From contig JAHJDP010000056.1 of assembly GCA_018831195.1 (NCBI GenBank), positions 1 through 64,000 of the forward strand: 64,000 nt of DNA, in the 5' to 3' direction. The notes below the pieces were generated by a model. That model saw only the letters and a list, made by a program, of their open reading frames with translations, had not been told where the DNA came from and searched no databases. Made by a program: the position numbers and the translations under genes. Below are positions 46,313 through 56,190 of this stretch, in pieces (position 1 is the first letter of the stretch; each line of letters opens with the position of its first letter). The stretch is from Candidatus Eisenbacteria bacterium. Its GTDB lineage: Bacteria; Eisenbacteria; RBG-16-71-46; CAIMUX01; JAHJDP01.

Positions 46313-47788
46313 TTAACTCATCCAATTGCTCTTGGACTGCGCCGACCACTTTGTCGTGATTTTCTTGGATTTAGTCCAAAAATCAATGGCGCCGAATCCG
46401 GTCAAATCGCCTTCGCCGAACCGGCTGTCATTCCAACCACCGAAAGCAAACGGCTCGCGCGGTACCGGCACGCCGATATTGATACCAAGCATCCCCGAAT
46501 CGGCATGCTCGACAAAATACTGCGCCACCTTTCCTGAGGAGGTATAAACAGCGGCGGCGTTTCCATACGGACTGGAATTCTCTACGGCAAGGGCCTCATC
46601 CAGCGTTTTGCAACGTATAATTGTCAAGACGGGGCCAAAAATCTCATCACGGGACGCCTCGTGTTCCGGGGAGGCATGATCGATGATACTGGGGCCGATG
46701 AAGTAACCTCCGGACGGGGCGCTTTCGGCGATAAAATCCCGGCCATCCAAAAGCAGAATGGCCTCACCGTCTTCAGCTCTATTGATATATCCCGAGACCC
46801 GCTCTTTTGCGGCCTGACTAATCATGGGGCCCATATTTCCCCCGGCAACGATGCCGGCCATCTTTTCCCGGATACGATTGATAATCGGATCCACCGCTCC
46901 CACAGCGAGCAGCACGGCGGCAGCCATGCAGCGTTGACCGGCGCACCCCGTGACTGAGGCGACGACGTTCGTTGCCGTCATCTCGTGGTCGGCATCGGGT
47001 ACGACGATGAGATGGTTTTTTGCGCCTCCGAGAGCCCGAACGCGTTTTCCATGGCGTGTGCCTCTGAGGTGCACTGCTTTGGCCACCGGTGTTGATCCAA
47101 CGAAACCGATGGCTGCAATGCCAGGGTGATCACAGATCGCTTCTACAATTTCCTTGTCGCCGTGTACAACAGAGAAAACTCCCGGCGGAAGTCCCGCTTC
47201 GCTGAAGAGATCGGCCAGTTCCATGGCGCTGAGGGGTGTTTGCTCTGATGGTTTTAAAATGACGGCGTTTCCACAGGCCAGCGCCAGCGGCGACATCCAG
47301 AGAGGGACCATCAATGGAAAGTTAAAGGGTGTGATACAGGCGGTGATGCCGATGGGATACCGGATGGTTCTGCATTCCACACCCCGGCCGACCTCCAGAC
47401 CACCACCGGGGATTAATTGAGGGAGGCTTGCGGCAAATTCCAGGCACTCGACAGCCCTGAGAATGGAGCCCAGGGACTCTTCGTGGGTTTTGCCGTTTTC
47501 CTCTGTAATCCTTTTGGCCAGCCTCTCCTTTTGCTTTTCCATGAGGGTTTTCATGCGGAAGAGATACTGAACCCGGTCTTTGACCGGTGTTTCACCCCAG
47601 TCGGATTGGGCTTCAGCCGCACATTGTACCGCATCCTCCAAGTCGGCCGCCAGGGACATCGGTACTTGAGTGATGACCTCACCCGTCGTTGGATTTGTTA
47701 CGGGCAGATGCCGTTTTGATCGGCTCGCTTTTCGTTTTCCCCCGATGTAGTTCGGCAATAATGCAGGCAAGGCACGGTTCTCACTCAT
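46313..47788 (-). CDS. mmsA: CoA-acylating methylmalonate-semialdehyde dehydrogenase
   Basis: 491 residues from ATG 47788 with GGGGGGAT upstream. Aldehyde dehydrogenase superfamily, with the MMSDH-specific [12 protein letters not shown] segment and the nucleophilic cysteine in [12 protein letters not shown]. It converts malonate semialdehyde to acetyl-CoA and methylmalonate semialdehyde to propionyl-CoA, with release of CO2. In this operon it completes degradation of beta-alanine and beta-aminoisobutyrate formed from uracil and thymine. It overlaps the dihydropyrimidinase gene by 8 bp. Confidence 0.93.
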   Translation of the reverse strand: MSENRALPALLPNYIGGKRKASRSKRHLPVTNPTTGEVITQVPMSLAADLEDAVQCAAEAQSDWGETPVKDRVQYLFRMKTLMEKQKERLAKRITEENGKTHEESLGSILRAVECLEFAASLPQLIPGGGLEVGRGVECRTIRYPIGITACITPFNFPLMVPLWMSPLALACGNAVILKPSEQTPLSAMELADLFSEAGLPPGVFSVVHGDKEIVEAICDHPGIAAIGFVGSTPVAKAVHLRGTRHGKRVRALGGAKNHLIVVPDADHEMTATNVVASVTGCAGQRCMAAAVLLAVGAVDPIINRIREKMAGIVAGGNMGPMISQAAKERVSGYINRAEDGEAILLLDGRDFIAESAPSGGYFIGPSIIDHASPEHEASRDEIFGPVLTIIRCKTLDEALAVENSSPYGNAAAVYTSSGKVAQYFVEHADSGMLGINIGVPVPREPFAFGGWNDSRFGEGDLTGFGAIDFWTKSKKITTKWSAQSKSNWMS

Positions 47789-49190
47789 GATATCCCCCCT
47801 TGATCTCAATCGACTTGCGCGGCAGGAATTGCCCACGGCCCTCTTGACCGACAACCTTGTAGTTATCTACGATCATTTCTCCACGAGAAAAGGTTGTCCG
47901 GGAGAACCCGGCCAAATCCCATCCTTCATAGGGAGACCAATCAGTATTTGTTTCCATTGTCCCGGGATCGACGGTCATCTTCTTGTCCGGATGGATAATG
48001 GCGAGATCGGCGTCTGAACCGACCTGGATGATCCCCTTCCGGGGATAGAGTCCCATGATTTTTGCGGGATTGGTTGAGAGTTTTTGACTCATCTCGACGA
48101 TCGACAGATGGTCATCGAGAACGCCATGTGTATAGGTGATGGGCAGTAGTGTTTCTAGCCCGGGTAATCCGTTGGGGATTTTTGTCCAATCGCCGTTCCA
48201 CATAGCCTTTTGCTTTTTGGTAAAGCTGCAGGTGTCGGTGGCGATGACAGAGACTTCTCCATCACGGAGCCCTTCCCAGAGGCGTTCACTGTCTTCAGGT
48301 GTCTTGATCTGCGGACTGCAGGCATAGAGGTGTCCGTTCTCCCTTGAGAAGACCGACTCGTCGAGGACAAGATATTGTGGGCAAGTCTCGGCAAGAACTG
48401 GGACTCCATAAAGCTGTGCTTCTTTGACGAGATCAGCGCCATCGCCCGTCGACATATGGACGATATAGAGTGGTCCCCCGGTAACCTCACACCATTTAAT
48501 CGCCCGCTGAATCGCTTCCGCTTCAATAAATGGGGGGCGGGTCATGGCATGAAGTCTAGCCCCGTATTTCTTCATCATCTCGGGTGTGTGGTATCTCTCG
48601 GTAAGTTCGTCCAGGACCCGGGAAGATTCGGCGTGCACCATGAGCATTCCGCCCATCTCTTTGAATTGTTCAAGGGTCCAGAAGATCGCCCGATCATCCG
48701 ATTGCCATCCCTCTGACTCATAGATCATAAATTCTTTGAACGTCGGGATACCTCTATCGATCATTCCTTTCAGCTGATTCTTATGCTCATGCCATCGGGT
48801 TATGCACACATGAAAACCGTAATCAATTAGGGCTTTCCCCTCGGCGCGCTTATGCCAGTTGTCTACAGCCTCGCTTAGGGACTCCCCGGCATAAGGAATA
48901 GCGAAATCGATCAAACTCGTGACACCGCCTCGCGCGGCGGCGCGGGTGCCGGAGCGATAATCATCCGATGAGACTGTTCCGCAGAAGGGAAGCTCCAAAT
49001 GAACATGAACATCCACAACGCCGGGAAGAACATAATGATTCTCAGCATCGACAATCTGGGCGCCTTCCGCTTCTGTGGCCAGATCCAATCCTATGGCGGC
49101 GATTTTCTCACCACGAATACCGAGATCCGCCGTAACAACACCGGCGGGACTAACGATCCGGCCCCCTTGTATAATAGTATCAAATTTCAT
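47781..49190 (-). CDS. hydA: Dihydropyrimidinase (D-hydantoinase family)
   Basis: 469 residues from ATG 49190, with GGGAGAT 7 nt upstream. Amidohydrolase fold with a binuclear metal site: HVH in VDVHVHLELP (about 60-69), the carbamylated lysine in TFKEFMIYES, histidines in MLMVHAES and YIVHMST, and the aspartate in ATDTCSF (most relatives have TDHCPF). It opens the ring of dihydrouracil/dihydrothymine to N-carbamoyl-beta-amino acids. Context between the aminotransferase and mmsA in a pyrimidine operon supports this over allantoinase. Confidence 0.9.
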   Translation of the reverse strand: MKFDTIIQGGRIVSPAGVVTADLGIRGEKIAAIGLDLATEAEGAQIVDAENHYVLPGVVDVHVHLELPFCGTVSSDDYRSGTRAAARGGVTSLIDFAIPYAGESLSEAVDNWHKRAEGKALIDYGFHVCITRWHEHKNQLKGMIDRGIPTFKEFMIYESEGWQSDDRAIFWTLEQFKEMGGMLMVHAESSRVLDELTERYHTPEMMKKYGARLHAMTRPPFIEAEAIQRAIKWCEVTGGPLYIVHMSTGDGADLVKEAQLYGVPVLAETCPQYLVLDESVFSRENGHLYACSPQIKTPEDSERLWEGLRDGEVSVIATDTCSFTKKQKAMWNGDWTKIPNGLPGLETLLPITYTHGVLDDHLSIVEMSQKLSTNPAKIMGLYPRKGIIQVGSDADLAIIHPDKKMTVDPGTMETNTDWSPYEGWDLAGFSRTTFSRGEMIVDNYKVVGQEGRGQFLPRKSIEIKGGYHE

Positions 49191-49230
49191 TGAATTATCT
49201 CCCAATTCACATCGGCCTCACCGGCGGCCT

Positions 49231-50601
49231 TTACACGCATCCATTCTCGGCGTCTTGAAGCGCTATATCCAGGACGCTGATGGCAAAATCCGCATCCTCC
49301 TTCGTAAGACACATAGGAGGCTTTATCCGGAGGACATTACCGTAGAGACCTCCCTTGCCGGCAAGAAGTCCCATCTCCCTCGTTCTTTCCAAGATCTGCA
49401 GAGTCTCCGCCGGGGCGGGCTCTTTGGTGCTCCGGTCGCGCACCAGCTCCATCCCCAGCATGAGTCCCATACCCCGGACATCCCCGACCAAGGGATGCCG
49501 GCTCATCAAATCTTTGAGGCCTTGCTTGAGGTGATTGCCGACAATCCGCGAGTTCTCTTGAAGACCGTCTTCCTCGATAACCTCGAGAACGGCCAGTCCC
49601 GCCGCCATCGAGACGGGATTTCCGCCAAAAGTGTTAAAGTGGATCCGCTGGGTCAGGGCGTTGGCGATTTCTCTGCGTGTGGTGACGGCCGCCAAGGGAA
49701 TGCCGTTCCCGATTCCCTTTGCCATTGTGATGATGTCTGGGACGACACCGGAGTTTTCAATTCCCCAATAGGAATCGCCGGTCCGGCCGAATCCTGTTTG
49801 GACCTCGTCGGCGATGCAAAGACCCCCGTATTGCCGCGTATTCGCATAGGCCTCTTTAAAATAATTCGGCGCCCCGTGGGTTGCGCCCCCGACACCCTGA
49901 ATCGGTTCAGCGATGAATGCAGCGACCTTGCCCGGCGTGCCAAAACGGACAATGTCATGAATCTCCTCCGCGCTTTTATGGGCGATCTCTTCAGGCGTTC
50001 CGCTGTAGGAACTGCGGAAGGGATCCGGGCAGGGGATGTGGTGGACACCGAGGCCCTGGGGCATGGGGTATTTCCAGGTATGGTGGCTGGTCAGACCCAT
50101 CGCATTGGGTGAGGCGCCGTGGTAAGCGTTTCTAAGGGCCAAAACGTCATAGTGGCCCGTATAGAGGCGGGCCATCTGAATCGCAAGATCATTGGCCTCA
50201 CTGCCGCTGTTGACAAAGTAGGTCACATCCAAGCCTTTGGGCATTTTTGATGCGAGGCGCCGGGCGTACTCCCCGATCGTCGGATGAAGATATATAGTGG
50301 TCGTATGCTGAATTCTATCAACTTGATCTTTGATGGCTTTAACAATTTTCGGATGGCAATGACCGCATGAAACGGTAACGATGCCGGCGAAAAGATCGAG
50401 ATAACGCCGGCCGGTTTCATCGAAGAGATATTGCATATGCCCATCGACAATCATCAATGGTTCCTTATAGAGATGGAATAGTGCGGGATTGGCGTATTGG
50501 GCCCGCAGGGCTTTGGCTTCCGCCTTCGAGGGGCCTGAATAAGGCGCTGGTGTGAAATGACATTGAGGCAGTTGCGGCTTGGTTCCATTATTGTTCGACA
50601 T
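49231..50601 (-). CDS. Class III aminotransferase, AGXT2-like (beta-alanine / beta-aminoisobutyrate transaminase)
   Basis: 456 residues from ATG 50601, supported by GAGGGAGA 8 nt upstream; a second upstream ATG lies next to that site. PLP-dependent fold type I with VTYFVNSGSEAND, the aspartate in CIADEVQTGFGRTG and the PLP lysine in ITMAKGIGNGIPLAA. It is closest to mammalian AGXT2 (alanine-glyoxylate / 3-aminoisobutyrate-pyruvate aminotransferase). In this operon it would convert beta-alanine and beta-aminoisobutyrate to the semialdehydes used by MmsA. Substrate is inferred from context. Confidence 0.9.
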   Translation of the reverse strand: MSNNNGTKPQLPQCHFTPAPYSGPSKAEAKALRAQYANPALFHLYKEPLMIVDGHMQYLFDETGRRYLDLFAGIVTVSCGHCHPKIVKAIKDQVDRIQHTTTIYLHPTIGEYARRLASKMPKGLDVTYFVNSGSEANDLAIQMARLYTGHYDVLALRNAYHGASPNAMGLTSHHTWKYPMPQGLGVHHIPCPDPFRSSYSGTPEEIAHKSAEEIHDIVRFGTPGKVAAFIAEPIQGVGGATHGAPNYFKEAYANTRQYGGLCIADEVQTGFGRTGDSYWGIENSGVVPDIITMAKGIGNGIPLAAVTTRREIANALTQRIHFNTFGGNPVSMAAGLAVLEVIEEDGLQENSRIVGNHLKQGLKDLMSRHPLVGDVRGMGLMLGMELVRDRSTKEPAPAETLQILERTREMGLLAGKGGLYGNVLRIKPPMCLTKEDADFAISVLDIALQDAENGCV

Positions 50602-50673
50602 ATAGATTTTCTCCCTCATGCGATACCCATGCGGCGGCAAGGCGCCTAAAGATGGGATTACGTCTTGATCTCT

Positions 50674-51543
50674 CTACGGGGCGACGATGCCATTGTATGT
50701 GTCGGGCCGTCTGTCCCTGTAAAACTGCCAGACATTACGGACCTCACGGATAAGATCCAAATCCAGATCGGCGATGACAACCGCATCACCCTCTGAGGGA
50801 CCTTGCTCGATGATTTGTCCGCGTGGATTGGCAAAATAGGACGAACCGTAAAACTTCCCGATATTCCATGGCGCTTCTATTCCCGGCCGATTAATAGCGC
50901 CGACATAAAACATATTAGCGCATGCGGCTGCTGGTTGTTCCAACCTCCACAGATATTCACTCAAACCCTCAACAGTGGCCGAGGGATTAAAAACGATTTC
51001 CGCACCGTTTAGGCCGAGTGCCCGCCAGCCTTCCGGAAAGTGACGATCGTAGCAAATATAAACCCCGACATTGCCGACGGCGGTTTTAAAAACTGGATAA
51101 CCCAAGTTGCCGGGGCGAAAGTAGAATTTCTCCCAAAATCCGGGGTGGCAGTGGGGAATATGATTCTTGCGGTATTTTCCAAGATAGGTTCCATCGGAAT
51201 CGATGACGGATGCTGTATTATAATAGATGCCGGTCCCGTCAACTTCGTAGATGGGTACGACCAGAACCATTTTATGTTTCTTCGCTAATTGCCGCATAAG
51301 GCGGGTCGTTGGTCCATCGGGGATAGGCTCCGTGAGGTCATACCATTTGATTTCCTGCTCAGCCGCAAAATAGGGGCCGTAGAATAATTCCTGAAGACAA
51401 AGGAGCTGGGCGCCTTCACCGGCCGCTTGCTCGATGAGCGCGACATGCTTTTCGATCATCGCTTTTCTAATCTTTTCCACCGGCGCCGAGGCATTCTCAC
51501 AAAGCGTGGCTTGTATCAATGCCGCTCGAACCATTCGTTTCAT
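50674..51543 (-). CDS. Beta-ureidopropionase-like nitrilase superfamily amidohydrolase
   Basis: 289 residues. The nitrilase triad is complete: E52 in CLQELFYGPYF, K126 in KYRKNHIP and C164 in VYICYDRHFPEGW. It resembles N-carbamoylputrescine amidase and beta-ureidopropionase. As the first gene of the pyrimidine operon, it most likely hydrolyses N-carbamoyl-beta-alanine and N-carbamoyl-beta-aminoisobutyrate to the free beta-amino acid, CO2 and ammonia. Start ATG preceded by GGAGGGT. Divergent from the glycosyltransferase gene with 60 nt between, so the operon promoter lies in or near that gap. Confidence 0.92.
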   Translation of the reverse strand: MKRMVRAALIQATLCENASAPVEKIRKAMIEKHVALIEQAAGEGAQLLCLQELFYGPYFAAEQEIKWYDLTEPIPDGPTTRLMRQLAKKHKMVLVVPIYEVDGTGIYYNTASVIDSDGTYLGKYRKNHIPHCHPGFWEKFYFRPGNLGYPVFKTAVGNVGVYICYDRHFPEGWRALGLNGAEIVFNPSATVEGLSEYLWRLEQPAAACANMFYVGAINRPGIEAPWNIGKFYGSSYFANPRGQIIEQGPSEGDAVVIADLDLDLIREVRNVWQFYRDRRPDTYNGIVAP

Positions 51544-51603
51544 GAATCGACCCTCCGTATTTTAGGCATCTAACCTTTTGAAAGAGAGTAGGTTTTCGTC
51601 TCG

Positions 51604-53886
51604 ATGGATGTCAAGCTCAAAGAGATGGAAGTCATGGGCTTGCCCATTGTATTCTCGCGGGAGACCGGCTGGACAATCGATAAACAGGGGGGACGTGAGG
51701 GGATGACTTCGGAGACTTCAATTCTGCAGGATAAGCGTGCGGCTCAGCGCCGTCTTTGGCTCCTAGGACTCTTAATCGTGATAGGCCTGGTCGCGGCGGC
51801 GTATTATCCCGCCTACCGGGCCGGCTATATTTGGGATGACGGTGATTACATCACACAGAATAGATTCGTCCAGTCCTGGGATGGATTGCGGGAGATTTGG
51901 TTTTCGACAAAAACGCCTCAATACTACCCTGCTGTCTTTACGAGTTTCTGGGTTGAACATAAAATATGGGGTCTTCACCCTGCCGGGTATCATATTGTTA
52001 ATGTCCTTCTGCATCTCCTCAATGCACTCCTTGTCTGGAGAATCGGCCGGCGATTGAAAATCCCGGGGGCCTGGTTTGTCGCCGCGGTTTTTGCTTTGCA
52101 TCCCGTGCATGTTGAATCAGTCGCATGGATCACGGAGCGCAAGAATGTTCTCTCCGGCCTCTTTTTTCTATTGAGTCTGAGGACCTACCTGATATTCGAC
52201 GATAGCGGCCGATGGAGGGATTATGCCGCCGCTTTGATGCTCTTTGTCGCGGCGCTTCTCAGTAAATCGGTGACGTCGCTGTTGCCGGTTGTATTGCCTC
52301 TAATTCTTTATTATAAGAATAACAGTCTTGGCGGCAGACAAGCCGCTCTTTTGGCCCCCTTTCTAGTGATTGGCGCCGCAGCCGGTCTTCATACCGCCTA
52401 TCTGGAGCAGACAAAGGTCGGCGCGCACGGCATAGTTTTCAACAATACTATTCTTCAGCGTCTCTTGATCATTGCTCCGAGCGCCTTCTGTTTCTATGCC
52501 CTGAAAATTCTTTGGCCGCACCCCTTGATGTTCAACTATCCTCGGTGGGATGTGACGTCGGGCGAGATCATGCTGTATATTCCGTTCTTCATACTCGTGC
52601 TTGCCCTTGCCGTTCTACTCTTGGGGGGGCGGCGTTTCAGGCATGCTCCGCTGTTTCTCCTGCTGTATAGCGCCATAACGCTCTTCCCGGCGCTTGGATT
52701 CATTAATGTTTTTCCTCATCGCTATTCCTATGTCGCTGATCACTTTCAATATCTTGGAAGCTTGGGCTTCATCATACTTTTTGTGATTGCTGGTATAAAA
52801 ATCGGGAAAACGGCGATTCCGCGTAATCTTCGTGGAATCATCGGGCGCTCCGTCGCGGGTTTTCTATTGATTCTGCTATCCGCCTTGACATTCAGTCATG
52901 CGCGATCCTACGAAAATGAAGAGCGGCTGTGGCTGGATACAGTGCAGAGAAATCCGGACTCCTGGTTCGCCATGGCGAATCTAGGCGCTGAATTGAGTTC
53001 TCAGGGACGCTACGAAGAGGCGGCCGGCTGGTTTCAAAAGGCCGCGGACTACGAGAACGCGCGGCCGGAGGCTCTTCATTTCTGGGGAAGAGCTCTGCAG
53101 GCTCAAGGGCGGGTAGAGGAAGCTATAAACAAGTTTCAAGAGGCGATTCAAGTAGATCCCGATTACTTCCGGCCTTTCATGGCGCTCGGAGGGATATTTG
53201 TAGAACTTGGCCGATGGGACGAAGCTGAAAAGATACTTGAAGAGGCTCTTGAGCGGTGGCCTGATTTAACGGGGGAGTTCTGGTATCAGCTCGCCGCCGT
53301 CCGGGAGCATCAGGGCCGTATGGAGGATGTCTCCACCTGTCTGCAGCGGGCGGTTGAAATCGAGCCGCGGAATATCTTGTATCAATTCGCCTACGGACGC
53401 CGGCTGGGGATGGAAGGGCAGTTTTGCGAAGCCGCAGAGCACCTCCGAATGGCCTACCAGGCGAATCTGGAAGATGCTTCCGCACGCTTGCTCCTGGTGC
53501 AGGCCGATATCGAGTGCGGCGATTATCTGGAAGCTGTGGATATCTGCCGCCGCCGCGTGAAGAGTCCCAGTGCCAGCGCCTATTTGATAGAGCGGGCCGC
53601 GTGGCTCTTTGCCGCCTGCCCTGTGGATTCACTCCGGGATCCGGTCTTGGCCGGGCAACTTCTTGAGCGCCTGCAATTGAGCTTTGGCGCCTCTCCATCG
53701 TCGGAGATCCTGCAAACCTATGCCGCTGTCGCCGCGGCGAACGGAGACTTTCAGAGCGCTATCCGGTGGACTCAGATCATCATTGAGCGGGCGGAAGAGA
53801 GTGGTGATGAGACTCAACTCCTTGTAAGCAAGGAAAGATTGGAGTCTTATCAAAACAGAAAACTCTGGCTGCTTCGCAGCCACTAG
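51604..53886 (+). CDS. TMTC-like membrane glycosyltransferase with C-terminal TPRs
   Basis: 760 residues. About ten membrane helices (50 to about 435) are followed by soluble tetratricopeptide repeats (about 450-640) and a helical tail. The first periplasmic loop has YIWDDGDYITQN (75-86), the acidic pair expected in GT-C enzymes, and then HPAGYHIVNVLLHLLNALLVW and HPVHVESVAWITERKN, the hallmarks of the eukaryotic TMTC1-4 O-mannosyltransferases and their bacterial relatives. It probably transfers a sugar from a lipid carrier to exported proteins. Start uncertain: ATG 51604 gives a 50-residue polar leader; ATG 51703, with purine-rich upstream sequence, would shorten it by 33 residues. Confidence 0.82.
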   Translation: MDVKLKEMEVMGLPIVFSRETGWTIDKQGGREGMTSETSILQDKRAAQRRLWLLGLLIVIGLVAAAYYPAYRAGYIWDDGDYITQNRFVQSWDGLREIWFSTKTPQYYPAVFTSFWVEHKIWGLHPAGYHIVNVLLHLLNALLVWRIGRRLKIPGAWFVAAVFALHPVHVESVAWITERKNVLSGLFFLLSLRTYLIFDDSGRWRDYAAALMLFVAALLSKSVTSLLPVVLPLILYYKNNSLGGRQAALLAPFLVIGAAAGLHTAYLEQTKVGAHGIVFNNTILQRLLIIAPSAFCFYALKILWPHPLMFNYPRWDVTSGEIMLYIPFFILVLALAVLLLGGRRFRHAPLFLLLYSAITLFPALGFINVFPHRYSYVADHFQYLGSLGFIILFVIAGIKIGKTAIPRNLRGIIGRSVAGFLLILLSALTFSHARSYENEERLWLDTVQRNPDSWFAMANLGAELSSQGRYEEAAGWFQKAADYENARPEALHFWGRALQAQGRVEEAINKFQEAIQVDPDYFRPFMALGGIFVELGRWDEAEKILEEALERWPDLTGEFWYQLAAVREHQGRMEDVSTCLQRAVEIEPRNILYQFAYGRRLGMEGQFCEAAEHLRMAYQANLEDASARLLLVQADIECGDYLEAVDICRRRVKSPSASAYLIERAAWLFAACPVDSLRDPVLAGQLLERLQLSFGASPSSEILQTYAAVAAANGDFQSAIRWTQIIIERAEESGDETQLLVSKERLESYQNRKLWLLRSH

Positions 53887-53991
53887 ATATTTCTGGCATG
53901 GCCCGTATCGACGGCGATTCCTCTGTGATTGTGGAACCCGCCGCAGGCCGCCGTATTATTTATGCGCATCCATCGGCGAAAGGTGGCGTTT

Positions 53992-56190
53992 ATGGCGATG
54001 GCACGCGTCAATGCCGGGCTATGTTTGAATCCGCCATGCATCATCTGTGTCGTTGCTCTATGGGGCATGTTTTTCGGATCCTGCTCCTCTTCGCATGCAG
54101 ATATTCTATACCAGCAGGATTTTAGCGAAGTTAATCCTGGAACCGGATTGCCGACCGGCTGGTCACTTGGCCCGCCGATTCATGCGGACTACTTTAGCGC
54201 CGCTCAGGATTTTAATGTCTATGCAGCGGCGGCCCCATCCATACGAGTCGATGTTCCACTCCGGACCATGCAGTATAGAATTGAGTCGCCCTGGGTATTT
54301 CTGCCGAGCATGAATCAAGATTATACGGTTGAATTCTCCCTGAAGATTCTGCAACCCGATTCACCGTTCAAGGTCATGATTGTCTACCGGGATGCCGAGG
54401 GACAATGGATCGATTGGGACACCCTCGTTTCATGTGTGGGCGAACAAATGGAGTCCTTTAGGAGATTTCGCGTCTCGTTCAACCCTCACGCGGGACCCGA
54501 TCGTGGCCGGTGCTGGATTGCCTTCGGCCTACCTTATACAAAAGTTCTTCGGGAGGGATGTTTTTATTTAGACGATTTCATCGTGTATGAAGGATCCGGC
54601 GGAGAAGAGGTGGAGTTTTATCTTGTACCAAACACTGTGCAAGCTGGAGAAAATGTTGACATACATATTTCTTCGGCCCTTGAAGAAGCCACCATTGAGG
54701 TGTGGCGGGAAGAAGAGTTTCCTGTTCGGGTTATCAGCCCGCGGGTCGTCAACCATATTGCGAAAGAGGTCGTCCCGGATGAAGTATGGCGCAATGGATG
54801 CGATTGGCCCGTTTCTACGACGATATCCATTGAGAGCGAATGGCCATCTGGGATTTACACCGTGAAAATCAATAATCGGGATGGCACGGCGTGGGATAAC
54901 TTTGTCGTCAGAGGCAAGGGGGGTGAGGGGAAAGTGCTTGTCATTCTGCCGACAGACACGGGGCATGCCTATAACAGCTGGGGAGGGGGCAGTTTCTATT
55001 CGACCCCCCAGCGTCCGGAGATTTCCTTCGAAAGACCCCAGGGACATGGGTACGTGGGAGTGTACCATGTGCCGATCCATCTCATCCGGTGGCTGCATCG
55101 AAATGGGATAGGATATGCCGTTGCAAATGACTCGGACCTTCATTTTCATCCGGAGTTGTTGTATGAGTACCCCGGCATTATTTTTTCCTGGCATAGTGAA
55201 TACTGGACCGGCGAGATGCGGAGGAATGTGCAAGCGTATATCGGGGCGGGCGGGTCGGTGCTGAACTTCAGCGGAAATACCTGCTGGTGGCAAACCCGTT
55301 TGGTGGAATCTGATGACCCGGTGGAACCCGGCCCCTGCCGCAGACTGATCTGTTACAAATACACGGCGGCGGAAGATCCCTATCAACAGATCAATCCGAG
55401 CCGCGTCACCACCCATTGGGATGAGCCACCGCTCAATAATCCGCCAACCCGTCTTCTAGGCCTATCCTGGCGATATGGCGGATTGGTCAACTCATCGACA
55501 GGCTCCGTTTGTCCCTGTGATTATGATTGGCTGGATGGATATGGAGGTTATCAAGCCTTCAACACGGATCATTGGGTTTTTGAAGGCACCGGGGTGTCCG
55601 ATGAAGAGACGATTGGACGGGAATACGCCATTGTCGGCTACGAGGTGGATGGCGCACCGATCGAGTGGGTGGATGGGCGGCCCTTTGTGCTGCCGGAGGG
55701 TGGTACCCCATCCGGATTCAAGGTGTTGGGACATTCTCCCTGCCTGAATCAGTATCATCCGGATGAGCCCGGTGTCGCCCTCATGGGTATCCTCGATGAG
55801 GGCACATCCTTTATCTTCAATGGTGGGACGACCGGGTGGTGTTGGGGATTACAGAACGACGCGGTCATTCAGAAAATCACGCTGAATCTCATCGGCCATC
55901 TGGGAGCGCGCATCCAGACCCCATCCCCATCAGAGATTCTTGTCTATCCGAATCCTTCCACCCATAACTTCTATATAAAACTCTTCGGCCGATCCGTTCC
56001 TTCCCGGCTTCACATTTATACCGTCGAGGGGCGGCGCATCCGCTCCATGGCCGTTCCTGAGGGAGAATGCCGGCCGGGGGCCACTCTCTGGTGGGATGGC
56101 TGCAATGATGCGGGGTACCGTCTTCCCTCTGGAACCTACTACCTTCGAGGGGAAAGGGGCGGGGCGATTCCCCTTGTCAATTTACGATAG
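53992..56190 (+). CDS. Secreted protein with N,N-dimethylformamidase large-subunit-like domain and FlgD-like tail
   Basis: 732 residues from ATG 53992 (AAAGGTGG 5 nt upstream). Signal sequence of about 37 residues ending near SCSSSHA. The first region (to about 200) is a beta-sandwich, possibly carbohydrate-binding; next comes an immunoglobulin-like segment (EWPSGIYTVKINNRDGTAW). The central region (about 310-630), beginning VLVILPTDTGHAYNSWGGG and including NGIGYAVANDSDLHFHPEL, resembles the C-terminal domain of the dimethylformamidase beta subunit, a class I glutamine-amidotransferase-like fold. The last about 80 residues (VYPNPSTHNFYIKLFG, LWWDGCNDAGYRL) form the same sorting-type domain as the S8 and M1 proteins. 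Enzymatic activity is unproven; substrate unknown. Confidence 0.75.
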   Translation: MAMARVNAGLCLNPPCIICVVALWGMFFGSCSSSHADILYQQDFSEVNPGTGLPTGWSLGPPIHADYFSAAQDFNVYAAAAPSIRVDVPLRTMQYRIESPWVFLPSMNQDYTVEFSLKILQPDSPFKVMIVYRDAEGQWIDWDTLVSCVGEQMESFRRFRVSFNPHAGPDRGRCWIAFGLPYTKVLREGCFYLDDFIVYEGSGGEEVEFYLVPNTVQAGENVDIHISSALEEATIEVWREEEFPVRVISPRVVNHIAKEVVPDEVWRNGCDWPVSTTISIESEWPSGIYTVKINNRDGTAWDNFVVRGKGGEGKVLVILPTDTGHAYNSWGGGSFYSTPQRPEISFERPQGHGYVGVYHVPIHLIRWLHRNGIGYAVANDSDLHFHPELLYEYPGIIFSWHSEYWTGEMRRNVQAYIGAGGSVLNFSGNTCWWQTRLVESDDPVEPGPCRRLICYKYTAAEDPYQQINPSRVTTHWDEPPLNNPPTRLLGLSWRYGGLVNSSTGSVCPCDYDWLDGYGGYQAFNTDHWVFEGTGVSDEETIGREYAIVGYEVDGAPIEWVDGRPFVLPEGGTPSGFKVLGHSPCLNQYHPDEPGVALMGILDEGTSFIFNGGTTGWCWGLQNDAVIQKITLNLIGHLGARIQTPSPSEILVYPNPSTHNFYIKLFGRSVPSRLHIYTVEGRRIRSMAVPEGECRPGATLWWDGCNDAGYRLPSGTYYLRGERGGAIPLVNLR

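Noticed and set aside
49075-50112. 345-codon open frame on the plus strand opposite the aminotransferase and dihydropyrimidinase genes
   Set aside because: It is antisense to two clear enzymes with intact motifs; the translated product is Arg/Pro/His-rich with no domain and no ribosome site.
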